Translations under genes and position numbers: made by a program
Notes under the pieces: model-generated
Told to the model about the DNA's origin: nothing
What the model saw: the letters and a program-made list of their open reading frames with translations, nothing else
Databases searched by the model: none
Part shown: piece after piece, positions 46,456 to 57,519 of the stretch
Layout: each line of letters opens with the position of its first letter
Numbering within the stretch: the first letter of the stretch is position 1
Assembly (NCBI GenBank): GCA_035236585.1
Contig: CP141127.1
Location: forward strand, 51,040,001 to 51,104,000
Direction: 5' to 3'
Length of the DNA stretch: 64,000 nucleotides
Source: Warburgia ugandensis
Lineage: Eukaryota > Streptophyta > Magnoliopsida > Canellales > Canellaceae

Positions 46456-48388
46456 GAAAGATACATGCATGTCCCAATGATTGCATCTTGTATAGGAAGG
46501 AGCACAAAGACAAAACTAGATGCCCAAATTGTGGACATTCAAGATGGAATCTAAAGAAGAATTTAATTGATCAACAAGTGAAAGATGTTTGTGCAAGCAT
46601 CCTATGGTATTTTCCTCCTATTCCATGGTTCCAAAGAATGATTCATGTTAAAGAAATAGTGAAGAAACTCATAAGGTGTACCAAGGAGAGAGTATGTGAT
46701 AACATGGAAGCTTGTAGACTTCATGTTGCCCAGTTTTGGAGAACAACCCAAAACCCACCACTTACAATATTGGAAGATGAGATTAATCCTCATGGTTCTA
46801 TGAGTAGCAGATATAGTTGTTGGCCTATTATAATACTTTGTCACAACCTTTTGCGTTATTGCACATGAAGACGAACTTCATGATGTTAACTATGTTAATA
46901 ACAGGTCCAAAGCAACGTAGGAATGACATTGACATTTACTTGGCTCTATTGATCGACAATCTTAGCACATTATTGGAAGTAGGGGTTGAAGATCATGGTG
47001 CATACATGAAATAGACATTCACCCCTAAGGCTATACTAATGTGGACAAGAAATGACTTTCCTGCATATGGTAATTTGGTGGGATACACAATGAAGGAATA
47101 CAATACATATCCTATTTGTATTGACCAAACGTGTGCCGTACGACTTCAAAATTGTAGGAAGATGACATTCCTAGGCCACAGAATATGGTTGAATAGAAAC
47201 CATCCATACTATTTTGAGAATGGGGGATTTAATGGTAGTGTGAAGACTAGGACACCTCCAAAAAGGTTGATTAGACTATAACTATTAGAATAGGCTGAAA
47301 ACTTTAATGTCTTATGGTGGATGAGAAAGGCAACTAAGCATACATATGATAACAACTCTAAAAGTTATTGGAAGAAGAAGTAAACATTCTTTGACTTGTG
47401 TATTAAAAATCCTTGCACGTGTGGCACATGCTTTATGTTATGCATATTGAGAAGAATGATTGTGAAAGCTTGACTGGTTCCTTGCTCAACATGCTAGGAA
47501 AAATAAAAGACGGACTTGCTGCTCCAATGAATCTAATGACTATGGGTTTGAAGAGAAGGTTGCATCCATAGTATAGGGGCAACCAAGGAACATACTTTCT
47601 TAAAGTAAATTATGTGCTTAGTGGAGAGGAGAGTAGAAGAGTGTGTAAAACCCTATCAGAGATCAATGTTCTCGATAGGTACTCTTCAAGCTTTAGAAGC
47701 ATTTTCTCCATGGAAGAGCTGAAACTCTTAGGGATGAAGTCGCACAATTTTCATTCACTAATGCAATAACTCCTGCGCATAGTAATATGTCCAATGCTGT
47801 CAAATAAAGTTAGAGGATCTACTACTAATCCAAGAAGGTTGTCGATACTTTGAGATTATAAGAAATCTAGGAGCATCTAGTGACAACCTTATGCGAGCTT
47901 GTGACAATCTTCCTATCATCCTTATTTGATATCATGGTACACTTAATAGTGCATCTCATTGATGTGGTTAGGCTTTTTGGACTTGTTTGTTGTAATCGAT
48001 TTACTCACTTGAGAAGTACATGAAGGTGATAAAAGGGTATGTACAAAATTACTACTGGCTAGGTTGTATCGCCTAGTGTTACATTGTAGAACAAATAGTG
48101 GAATTTTGTATCAATTATTTATGAGGACTAGATGCTATTAGAACAGCAAGAAAGAAATGATTTGGTGGATTAAATGGTCTAAAGTCAGCGAACCTCTCAC
48201 TAGTGGTTATGTATCGATTATTGATAGTAAGGAATGGGATCATGCACACCCTTATGTCTTGCAAAACATTAATGTCGATGAAGTTTAGCCATACATAAAA
48301 TAATTAACACTCTCTCTTTGAGGTTTCTTTTACATTTTCCTATATAAGTTGAAAGGTAAGGTATTAGTTACATGTATGTTATATATAA
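46456..48388 (+). pseudogene. CACTA tnp2 transposase core, tandem unit 3
   Basis: Unit 3, about 1.93 kb, is somewhat more diverged. It opens with the longest open part (46488-46868): EHKDKTRCPNCGHSRWNLKK and YFPPIPWFQRMIHVKEIVKK. It keeps the shared frameshift (46867) and shared stop (after GAYMK at about 47012). About 65 bp are missing near 47830, where units 1 and 2 have the TTTTTTAATTCTTTG stretch. It continues rightward into the transposase C-terminal region, so it is the copy attached to the original 3' part of the gene. Confidence 0.9.
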
Positions 48389-48639
48389 TTTTCATCTCTT
48401 CATTGTAGCGAGCACATGGACTTTCTAAAAGAGAGGTATCCAAGAGATGCAGAGAGATAGAAGTAAGTGCAAGCTACACATTGTCACTCCTTCACTACTT
48501 GGCTACATCAAAAGGTAATTAATTATAGTGAATTCATTCACTTAATTGATTTGTAAATGCTTATGCACGTATACATTAATCATCTTGCTTAAGTAATATT
48601 ATACACTTGTTTTAGATCAATGTGGTGTTCTAGGTCATA

Positions 48640-49060
48640 GTATTTTTGAATCCTTGGGGTGGATGGTGATGCGACCTCGACTAGAAGTAATAAAGTATGT
48701 TGCATATGCAATCAATGGTTATCGATTTCACACCAAAGACCATGATACCTCAAGAGCACAACAAGGTAATGCCATTAGCTTAGTTGTTAAAGCTATTTTC
48801 TTTTCTAGTTCAAAGAAAAACAATCCAATCGTAGGGAACAATACTTATTATACATGAGATATGGATGTTAGATTATACTTGTAGATCTATGGTTGTGTTT
48901 AATTGCAATTGGGTAGAACATGATAAAAATAGCATGAAAATTGATGCTCTCATATTGACATTAGTTGACCTCAATAAGATTGGCTATAAAAATGTTTAGT
49001 TTATTTTGGTATCTCGAGTTAATCAAGTATTTTATGTATAATATGGACATGATATGAGAT
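48640..49060 (+). pseudogene. CACTA transposase C-terminal DUF4216-like region
   Basis: It reads YVAYAINGYRFHTKDHDTSR, then VGNNTYYT, then NWVEHDKNSMKIDALILTL, VDLNKIGYKNV and SRVNQVFYV. This is the pattern of DUF4216 (PF13952), which has NGYRFHTK, NP..GD..YYG, DW and QVFYV blocks and is found at the C-terminus of plant CACTA transposases. It has stops between the blocks. Its position after the tnp2/DUF4218 units is as expected. Confidence 0.85.
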
Positions 49061-49504
49061 TCTCAACTATTTTATTAGCCTCCTTGAGGGACTTTTACTA
49101 TGAAGACAAGCTAGGTGACACGATAATTGATTATCCTTATATCACTACAACAAATGCTATCTAATCTAGAAGAAGTAAGATGGATTATATGCATGATGTT
49201 GGAGAGGAGGGTGCTTGGCTTGGCTCAGATCAAATTTGATGGGACAAATTAGAATGCATATAACATTTGATGTTTGTAATTGATGAAGTTATATAATCAA
49301 TTAGTTTATACATAATATGTCATGCCAATTAATTGGTTTGTCTTTGTGCCTTGGAATATTTTCTGTCATGGCTAGGGAAAAAGGGATGGTCCCCCACTCA
49401 GCCCTTTACACTTTATTAAGATTTTCAAGATCCAAAGAACATGGGAAATTTGTTATAAATGTTACTATAGAGAACATAGGATGGGTTCTGACAAGCTGTC
49501 CTAT

Positions 49505-49835
49505 AATTTAATAAATATAAGATGTGTTTTATAGAAATCATCTTATATACAGGAAAATATATAAGATGATTTACTAGAAACTATCTTATGTTATTTAAAT
49601 AATAATAAGGGAAAGAGGAGCAAGCGAGATCTGGGGATAACATAAGATGGATTTTTAAAAACTGTTTATTAGAAGAAGAACATAGGAAGGTATTTTTAAA
49701 AATTGTTCTATATATAATAATAAATATAGGATGGTTTTTTAAAAACCATTATATATAGTAAGCAATATAAAAAATCATCCTATATTTCTTACTATATAGG
49801 ATAGTTTTTAAAAAACTATCCTACATAGTATGAAA
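49505..49835. repeat. Array of palindromic ATAGGATGGTTTTTAAAAACC-type repeats (array 2)
   Basis: About five imperfect palindromes with core TATAGGATGGTTTTTAAAAA and its complement lie in tandem, spaced 50-60 bp. They sit at the 3' side of the CACTA transposase. Subterminal repeats bound by the transposon's own DNA-binding protein have this layout in En/Spm-like elements. Array 1 (12250-12512) and array 3 (54700-54985) share the core. Confidence 0.7.
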
Positions 49836-49855
49836 TATAAAGCAACATCCCCCCA

Positions 49856-50176
49856 CCCGATTGAACAAATTGATCTTTCTCTTTATTAACTGATGCAATT
49901 CCCCCTTGTCCCCCTGAATAGATCGATCTTTCCTTCTGCTACCCAAGGCAAACCACCACACCCCCCTGCCCCCCCCCCCCCCCCCCCCCCACACACACAC
50001 TTTGAACAAATCGATCTTTCCCTCTGCTACCCAATGCCAAACCCCCTTCCCCCACCAAATAAATCTTTCCCTCTAATGTCGACACAAACCCCCACCCCCA
50101 CCAAATAGATAAAACCCTCTGTTACTTGCACAAACCCCTCCCGCAAAAGATCAAAGCCCTCTAGTTTTTGATGCAA

Positions 50177-50178
<2 letters not shown>
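49856..50178. repeat. C-rich minisatellite
   Basis: Five to six degenerate units of 45-90 bp share TCGATCTTTCCCTCTGCTAC followed by a C-rich tail with CCCCACCAAATA. One unit contains a run of 22 C (49969-49990) and five AC dinucleotides. ORFs here on both strands are low-complexity and not genes. Confidence 0.75.

Positions 50179-50247
<69 letters not shown>
50179..50247. repeat. (AG)n microsatellite
   Basis: An uninterrupted AG dinucleotide tract of about 69 bp directly abuts the C-rich minisatellite. A minus-strand ORF reading SLSLSL is its translation artefact. Confidence 0.95.
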
Positions 50248-50250
<3 letters not shown>

Positions 50251-50279
50251 CGTGCCACCACCTTGCTTGACAGATCAAA

Positions 50280-52400
50280 CTAGATTTTACACATGAAACA
50301 CAAGGTAAACCTTGTTATATTGTAAATTTCATTTTCTCAAAGTAGGAAAATGATGACCTTAGTAATTTGTATATGCTTTTTCTAGATTCTAAGGCTTTCT
50401 ATAGCCCCAAGTCCTCAATGGCATCAATGTTGAGATGGATCCATTGGCTACCTGAAGAGACAAGATTCTTCTTAGAATAATAGTTGCTAGCCTGAAAACC
50501 ATTCAAAAGGAAAATGAATATAGTTTGACACAAAAGCATATGCCTATTTCAAGTTGATGAGGCTTCTAAGTTCTATGTTTCCCAAAGCTTTTATTTCAAA
50601 CTAATGCTCTCCATGAGTTTTTCACAATGCACATTGGAACTCAACTTTGATGGACTAGTCCTAATAAGCTGGGTGTGGCTGGAGTTGCACTTGTTTAGAT
50701 TATTTAATGACTAGGAGAGGTGTATTAAAACTAAGATTTTAGATTATAATTATGCTGAATGTTCTTTGAGTCAATGCACACCTAGCTGAGAAGAATGCTG
50801 CTCTAAGCACAATTTTATTGCTTAGGACCTTCTGAGGTTTTTAACATTTTCATGTTTATTTTCACAAATTAGTTCTTCAATCTAGCCTAAAAACAATATT
50901 AAAGCAATGTATTTCTTTGTTCATGTTGATGGTATTATCATTGAGTGATAAGTAGGCCATTGGTTTCTTAAATTTCATGTCAAAACATGTGTAATTTGAG
51001 GACATAGGTTAGGAGATATTTTTTTATGAAAGAGTAATATATTTCACTCCTTGGGAAAGGATGTTTCTTAGGATACCTATCTATCCCAAATTCTGATCAT
51101 ATCTCAGCATCATATTACATTTGTAGTAAGTGTAGTAAGTTGCTTTTTGATCATTAAGATGTGGTTTTTGACATATTCTAAGGTTCCTAAACTTGCAAAG
51201 AGGTAAATTACTTATCTTTATGAAGAATAATCTCTTGAGAACTAAAGTTTGTTTGATGTTGATTAGGTTGAATCTACTTTAAAATGATTTTGACCATGTT
51301 TCTCATTTCTTTGATGAAGTTAGTTGCTTGTAGCAGTGAAAAATGTTTACTTGAATAGAAAAGAAGGCCTAGAAAGAATGCATTAGTTCAAAATGTCATT
51401 GTTCTTCTTCTTAAGAAATTATGTATAAACATCTACAAGTGTTGACAAACAAGCAGAGAGGATTCTTAGTAGATATCCTTAAATTGGGGCTGAGAAAAGA
51501 GAGTCACATGAAGCCTCCCCACAACCTTTGACCTGCATCAACAAAGATAAGAAACATCCCAAAGATGATAACGACAAAGAGATGTTTTGTTCTCCCATTT
51601 GCAAAGTGAGAGAAACATAAACTAGAGTTCTTGGAACTTTAAAGAACATTAGTTTATAGTGCACCTACTTATGTTTTAGACTTATAGGTAATGCAAACAT
51701 TGGCAAGACATGAAATACTAGTCTCTTAATTAGAGTCTCTTCATCCATAGAAACAATCAAAAGGTGTACGTTACAAGACATGATCTAGCATCAATGAACA
51801 TACAACTTAATTTAAATAATCAAAAGATGATTTCTTGTTATGACAATCTTATAAAAAATTTGTCAACTACATTGCTGAAAAACTACAGTTATATAAATAG
51901 TTCCCGTTAAGATAAGAGTTTCTTTTTGAAGTGTTTTTAAAGGACCATGAGAAAAAATTTCTTGTTATAGAATATGTCTTAACTTTCACTATCAAATTTG
52001 ATTTAACTATTAACTACTTATCTAAGAACTAGATTTATCACTCATTTTTTAACGAAAACTCACAAAGGAAGCCTCTAACCACTCTAGCTCTACCATAGTT
52101 GCTATTGTCGTCAAAATCAATCAGGTTCTATCCCCTAACCATGGGATCCCTTGTCAAGGCCTCTTTTCTAACAGTTATTCACCTGTTTGGGACAAATGTA
52201 CTTTCATTTTGTTTAACTTTTGGAGTTACTAGGATAGGTTACATAATCTTGAATTTCATGGTATATGATGCCTACATTGTTTAATAGTTATTCTATTACC
52301 TCAATTCTTTATTCACATATGCTATGATATATTGATAACTTTGTGATTGGTAGTAAAACTAATAGAAATGCTCGATTACCTTAGTTCTTTAGTCAAGATC
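50280..52400. other. Unrecognised AT-rich sequence with a possible RNase H scar
   Basis: No gene is supported. Near 50640-50760 the plus strand reads LNFDG, then GVAGVALV in another frame, then NYAEC. This is reminiscent of the RNase H domain of plant LINEs (LNxDGA...N.AE), but it is too short and broken to be sure. All other ORFs, including 51479-51664 and 52099-52284, lack motifs. Confidence 0.4.
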
Positions 52401-53970
52401 TCTAGTTCATTTTTGTGAACTTAAGTTAGTCAAATGTTGACCAATTCCCTAAAAATCCATACTTGAGTTAATCATTTCATTCGAATTTTATGTATTTACC
52501 TCTAATATTTGCCTAAAAATCTTTTGAAATGAACATTGGTCGTTGTTTTCTTTAGTTGGAATTTCATGAGTCTTATTTTAGTCAATCCTATTTGGTTCTT
52601 TTGAAATTGAAAACGCAAAATTGTTGTTTCTTTTTCTGAAAATTTAAGAGCTTTTTGTGGTTTCTTTGAAGCACTATTAATTCCTTGTTTTGATTTTGCT
52701 TTCACACTCATAATTCCTCCTAACTTTCCTTTAGTTCTTTGATTCGGATTTCTTAGTTTATCCTTGCTTATTCAAAAAACATCCAACTTAATCCTCCTCT
52801 ACTAGTGACAATCAAGAGAAGGAAAAGCTTGAATCAATGATTACCTTGCTTGAATTTCACATTTTTTGGCTTGAATTTAGAACTAGTTATAAGCATTTTT
52901 TGCCTTAACTAGCCCCATCATTCTAGTCATCTTTCTCTTGATTTCTCTCTTAGATTTGACTTTCATGCCATCTTAGTTTAGTTTCAAAGCATTTGAGTGT
53001 GTTGGATGTTTGATTTCAATCAAGTTTCGAGTTTGGGAAGAGCGCATATTTCTCAACTTCTAATCTATGTACAATGAGCACTGTATTTGTTGTACTTTGG
53101 TATTCAATTAATAATGTTTTTTGAGGATTATTGTTAATGCTTTCTTCCAGTATTAAAGTACTTTAGATTTTGAGTGTTATCTTACATAAAAAGTGGGAGT
53201 TAAGTTACTTTCCTTGCTTAGTTTGATTTGAGTTTCTTAAGTCTTAAAATCTAAAATTTTCCATTCAAAGTTCATGCTTAATTTCCATTATTCTGTACAT
53301 CATAATTGCTTAATTCCTTAGGAAAACATTTAGATTTTTTATTAAGTTCTTTGATTATATTTCATGTTAGGTAGCTTTTAATTCATAATTTTTGGCCATC
53401 TCTCACTCATGAACTATGTGCACAACTCCATGAGTCACGTATATGGTAATTGGGTGAATTTCCTTTAAATGTTTTGTTGTTCTTTTGTTTCATATTAGTT
53501 ATTTGAATCTTAGTTTAGTTTTAGAAAGTTTCCTTTTTGAGTTTTAGAAAGTTTCATTTTTAGAAAATTTTAGAATTAGGAAAGTGTTAAATTGGAATAG
53601 TTTCCTTTTTAGTAAATTTCCTTAAATGAAGTTGCTTAGTTTAATTCATTCTAGTTTTGCATTAGTTTCTTTTATTAAATTTCCGTTAGTTAGAAAAGTT
53701 TCTAATTTCTTTGAATATCATTATTAATAGAAAGTTTTATTTAGTTCATGTTTCTAATTTTAGTGCATGTTTCCAATTTCATATTGCTTACTTTCGTAGT
53801 TTAAATTCAAATCCAATTCAATCTCTCTATTTGGCTAAAGTTAAGCACTTTAAATAAGATCCATCCAACATACAAATTTGAGAGATTCCTAATAGGATCA
53901 ACCTCTCCCATGTGCAAATTACTATATTGAATCATGTGCTTGCAAGTAATTTTAAAGCTACACCAAGTTT
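52400..53970 (+). repeat. Probable Athila/Tat-type LTR region (boundaries unclear)
   Basis: AT-rich sequence with repeated AGAAAGTTTCCTTTTT-like phrases (53520-53620) ends at a degenerate tRNA-Asp primer site at 53971. If that site is real, the sequence immediately before it is the end of a 5' LTR in plus orientation. No LTR start or second copy is visible in the window. Confidence 0.4.
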
Positions 53971-53990
53971 TAGGCGTTGTTGTTGGGGAA
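53971..53990 (+). other. Degenerate tRNA-Asp primer-binding site (Athila/Tat type)
   Basis: AGGCGTTGTTGTTGGGGA matches TGGCGCCGTTGCCGGGGA at 13 of 18 positions. Four of the five mismatches are C to T, the change expected from decay of methylated cytosine. Plant Athila/Tat gypsy elements use this tRNA. The internal sequence to its right (53990-54430) is short and not recognisable. Confidence 0.5.
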
Positions 53991-54434
53991 TCACAATATT
54001 GGAATTTTATTTAGATTATTTATCTTTAGTTGTAACTGTAGGTTGCATTAGATGTGGGTTTTTTCATCATAATTGCATATCCTGCTAATTCCTCAAAATT
54101 GACCCATCATTCTTTGTTTTGGTGCGAGGGAAATTGGCCATAGGAGCTTTATCAACAAGATAGGATTTTATTGCTTTCTTAGATTAGGTTTTTGAGTGAA
54201 CTTGTAGTGAGGCACCATTATAACTTGTAATTTATTTATTCAATTTTAAATGGGTTGTATTAATATAGGCAAGTGTAGGTATGGTGGTCCACACTTGATC
54301 TTCATTAGAAACGTCATTGCAAGTCTTCTTTACTCTTTTTTATTTTCTTAATGTAGTTGCATTTAGTGCAATTAGCATATTGGTTAGTAGTGTAATCTAT
54401 ATAGGTTATTGTCATTCATTATATTTGTTGCATT

Positions 54435-54670
54435 GGATTGCACTTAGGGGAGGCAAAATACGACATGACGTGATAACATGACTTAAACTTGACACGAATT
54501 TAGTAGGTCTAGGTCGAGTCTTATTGTGTTAGTGTCATTTTTGGGTTGACCCAAAAATGACATGCCAAAAATTGTGTCATGTTTGGGTCAGCATGTTGAC
54601 TCATCGTATTGACCTGTTTGACTCACGACTTCCATCTAACTCACGACTTGTTAACCAGTCTAAGTAGTAG
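54435..54670. mobile_element. hAT-like non-autonomous fragment
   Basis: The start AGGGGAGGCAAAATACGACA and the repeated GACACGA/GACTCACGAC-type phrases resemble widespread plant hAT-type MITEs, which begin with GGGTGGCAAA and are full of CGTGTC motifs. A perfect 14-bp inverted repeat (TGTCATTTTTGGGT, 2-nt loop) lies at 54533-54562. The matching right terminus is not seen, so it is truncated at palindromic array 3. Confidence 0.45.
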
Positions 54671-54699
54671 CACTAACACAAGCCAATTTATCTATCTTA

Positions 54700-54985
54700 A
54701 TAAAAAGGATGGTTATTCAAAAACCATCCTTTATTCTTACTGATATAGGATGGTTTTTAAAAAATCGTCCTATATTCTTATACTAATATAGGGCAGTTAC
54801 TAAAAACCATCTTACATTAGTAATAATATAGGATGGTTTTTCAATAACTGTCCTATATTCTTATAGTTGGATGATTTTTAAAAATCATCCTATATTCTTA
54901 TAGTAATATAGGACAATTTTTCAAAAACCATCTTATATGAGTTATAATATAAGACAATTTTTGAATAACCATCCCATATTGTACA
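54700..54985. repeat. Array of palindromic AGGATGGTTTTTAAAAAACC-type repeats (array 3)
   Basis: About five units of ATAGGATGGTTTTT plus complement, spaced about 55 bp, share their core with arrays 1 and 2. A CACTA sequence occurs just to the left at 54671 (CACTAACACAAG). It could be a terminal repeat, but its partner end is not in view; the long LTR at 55036 follows within 50 bp and may have cut the element. Confidence 0.6.
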
Positions 54986-55035
54986 TCCTTCTTAACCACT
55001 TTCTACATTTTTTTTTGTTAATTTTTTTTTGTTAT

Positions 55036-56839
55036 TGTGAAAACCCCAATTTTTATGAAATTATTTGAAATTAATTAGAATTTTTATGAAAATAGAGGTG
55101 AAATATTATATTTAATATAATATTAATTTTAAAAAAAGAATCAGGTCTTGAAACATAGATATTTGGAATCATTCATGGGAAACTAAGAAGAATGACTGTA
55201 AGCATGCTAAAATTTGAGCTCCAGTGAAAAAATCCCTATTTTTCTTAATTTTGTGAATTTACATTTACCCATAGGGGTAAAATGGTCATTTCACTTTTGT
55301 GTGAGGTCCACAAAAGTGAGGTGAGCTAGTGGACAACCAGCTCAGGGAATATTAATGATGAAGGAATAAAATGATGAGGAATCTACTTTGAATTTAATAT
55401 GAAAAGTGAAAAAATCATTTAAAATGAAAATAATTAAAAAATATGCCTATAAATACCCCTAACATTTTCACAAAATTGCATTGAAATTCTCTCCCCACTC
55501 TCTCTCGCTCTCCCTTTCCTCCTCTCCTTCTCACTCTTTTCTTTTCTCTCTCCTCTTCCCTTTACAACTGCAAAGCCTGTTTGCGGATGCACCCGAGGGG
55601 AATATTCCCCTAGATCTATCAGGCGCGTCCACAGATGTGTCATCCCCGATGGACCCATGGTTTCACCCTTGGTACTATTTTTCAATTAGACATCTTATTC
55701 AGACTGTTGGAAATCAGATCTGAATCATTCATCCTATTTAGAATTTCTTAGTCTTCAAAAGCCCTATGATTTCACAATGATAAGATGTATTCACTGGCAA
55801 ATTCACAGGAAAATAATAAATCTAGCGAATTTATATTTTTTAGCGTGGATCTCTCTTTTCTGGCCTTATTCTTCTATTCTGGACACTACATGTGGGTACT
55901 CCTCATCCCCCTCTAGCTATTCTGGTAATTTTCCAAGTATAAAGATCAACAGACTAGATTTTTCGGCAAGATTTTTTTAGTGAATCCAATACCGGTGAAC
56001 CAAGTGGAAAACACCTATAAAACATAAAAATTTTGGATATTTTGAGTGGTTAGATGGATTCAGAAGGTCCCAAAACCCTAGGGTATGAGATCTAGGCCCT
56101 TAACGTGGTCAGATTTAGGAGGATCAGGGAAAGGGTGATCCGACGGTCCAAATTGCACCGTCTCGCCTATCTCAGGTCACCCTCCCCATACACCAGCTAT
56201 CACTGGTGGAATGCGATGGAGATGGGCCACTAATCGTCCCCGTCAATTTGCAAGGGCTAGATTGAATCTGGGCTCCTTATTTTGATCTGAAACTTAAAAT
56301 TTTAATTCAGAGCTCATTTTAACTCTAAATCAAGATCGGAAAGATGTTCTAGATTCCGGATAAAGCATAGAATCAAATGGAAACATAAAATTTAGGTTTA
56401 TTCATTGTAAAATTCTATAAATTATAAAAAGTTGTACTAATTCCCAAGATTAGTCAAATCTGACATGATCAAACCCTGGATTTCTAATCTATCAATGATC
56501 TAGGGATGAGGGAACATGGAATAAAGAGTTAGATGTAATTGGTCTAGGATGAATTAAGAAATTTAACCTTAATGGAAGAGAAATATTAAAAATAATCATG
56601 GATCTACTTTATCTGAGTAATCAAACATGATCCGACCATTAAAATTAGTTTGAATGATGATCTTAAGTTAAGATCATATGGATTGATGAACCTGATGTGG
56701 CTAATTTGGGATAGATTGAGATCTATGCCCTTAATTTTGATAAAATGACTTAAGACTTGCTTGATCAATTAGATCAAGAAAGATCAGATCATTTGATGAG
56801 ATGACTCAATGATCTAGTAATGATATCACATTAAGATAA
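55036..56839 (+). repeat. Plus-strand long LTR, interrupted at its right (LTR F)
   Basis: It starts TGTGAAAACCCCAATTTTTA, like the sense start of LTR A (TGTAATAACCCCAATTTTTG). It then follows the same layout: a GGTAAAAT..TTCAC block at 55275, TATA box at 55448-55455, a CT-rich leader (55485-55570), and an AT-rich body. It stops where LTR C begins (56840). Its continuation would lie beyond the window. Two ORFs at 55434-55723 are shadows of the leader. Confidence 0.75.
55448..55455 (+). promoter_or_regulatory. TATA box of LTR F
   Basis: GCCTATAAATACCCCTAAC matches the sense sequence of the LTR A TATA box (GCCTATAAATACAACCCC). It lies about 410 nt from the LTR start. Confidence 0.7.
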
Positions 56840-57230
56840 TGTGATGACCCGGGTTTTTGAAACACATTTTATAATATATTTTTCAAAGGCAAGGGCGTCT
56901 CCTTAGTAAAAAAAATTTCGCAAAACAAAGCAGCGGAAATTCTTTTATTTTAAAACTTATTTTGAAAACCCAAGTCACCACTTCATACATAACATAAGTA
57001 CAATTTGTGTACAAAATAAAATTCATTTTATTAAACTTCCAAGATCCATCCAGTGGTTCATAGTACATAACCCATTGTATCCTTACAATACTTGTCCAAA
57101 TACACAATTCAAATTACAAAGTTCTAAATACAATACATGCTCTCTATACAATGTTTCAAGGGATATACCCTTATTACTTATTCTTCACTAGTTCTTCAAG
57201 TCTTGAGCTCCTAAGTCTCCTTCTCTGTAT

Positions 57231-57270
57231 CTGAGATATTGTAAGCATTCGAACATTTACAATATCTCAG
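57231..57270 (-). other. Conserved LTR hairpin (copy C)
   Basis: CTGAGATATTGTAA and TTACAATATCTCAG form a perfect 14-bp stem. It lies 391 nt before the LTR end in the sense direction. Confidence 0.8.
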
Positions 57271-57379
57271 CAAGCTATGCTTGGTAGGGGATAAGAATGT
57301 AAATTATTGACAGTAAAATCTCAATATTCAACTATTCCATAATTCATTCTATCATAAACACATTCACGGACCACTATTA

Positions 57380-57519
57380 TTTATATGAACATCTCATTTC
57401 CTTATCATTTGTGTTCACCTTTATACATACATAGTATATAAGAACATTATTTATATAAACATCTCATTTCCTTATCATTTGTGTTCACCTTTATACATAC
57501 ATAGTATATAAGAACAAAT
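57380..57519. repeat. 70-bp tandem duplication in LTR C
   Basis: Two nearly identical copies carry ATCTCATTTCCTTATCATTT at 57391 and 57461. The related LTRs A and B have a single copy, so the duplication is private to this copy and recent. Confidence 0.9.

Larger units (their letters stand above)
41989..49835 (+). mobile_element. Decayed CACTA (En/Spm-like) element with triplicated transposase core
   Basis: The order is the transposase-associated domain, then tnp2 core plus DUF4218-like region (three times in tandem), then a DUF4216-like region and a palindromic subterminal-type array. This is the domain order of plant CACTA transposases apart from the triplication. The true termini (CACTA...TAGTG with 3-bp target duplication) were not found. 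The CACTA at 41894 lies only about 95 bp before the coding start without subterminal repeats, so it was not taken as the end. Confidence 0.75.

Noticed and set aside
42112-47281. Repeated minus-strand ORFs of 69-98 codons in the CACTA region
   Set aside because: They are antisense shadows of the triplicated transposase; the plus strand carries the recognisable domains.
49143-49161. CACTACAACAAATGC, resembling a CACTA element terminus
   Set aside because: It falls within a stretch still readable as transposase C-terminal sequence (DYPYITTTNAI), and no matching inverted end was found.
49821-50278. Glycine-rich and SLSLSL-rich ORFs
   Set aside because: Translations of the C-rich minisatellite and the AG microsatellite.
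50640-50760. LNFDG...GVAGVALV...NYAEC as a LINE RNase H domain
   Set aside because: Kept only as a remark: matches are short, in different frames, and without neighbouring LINE sequence.
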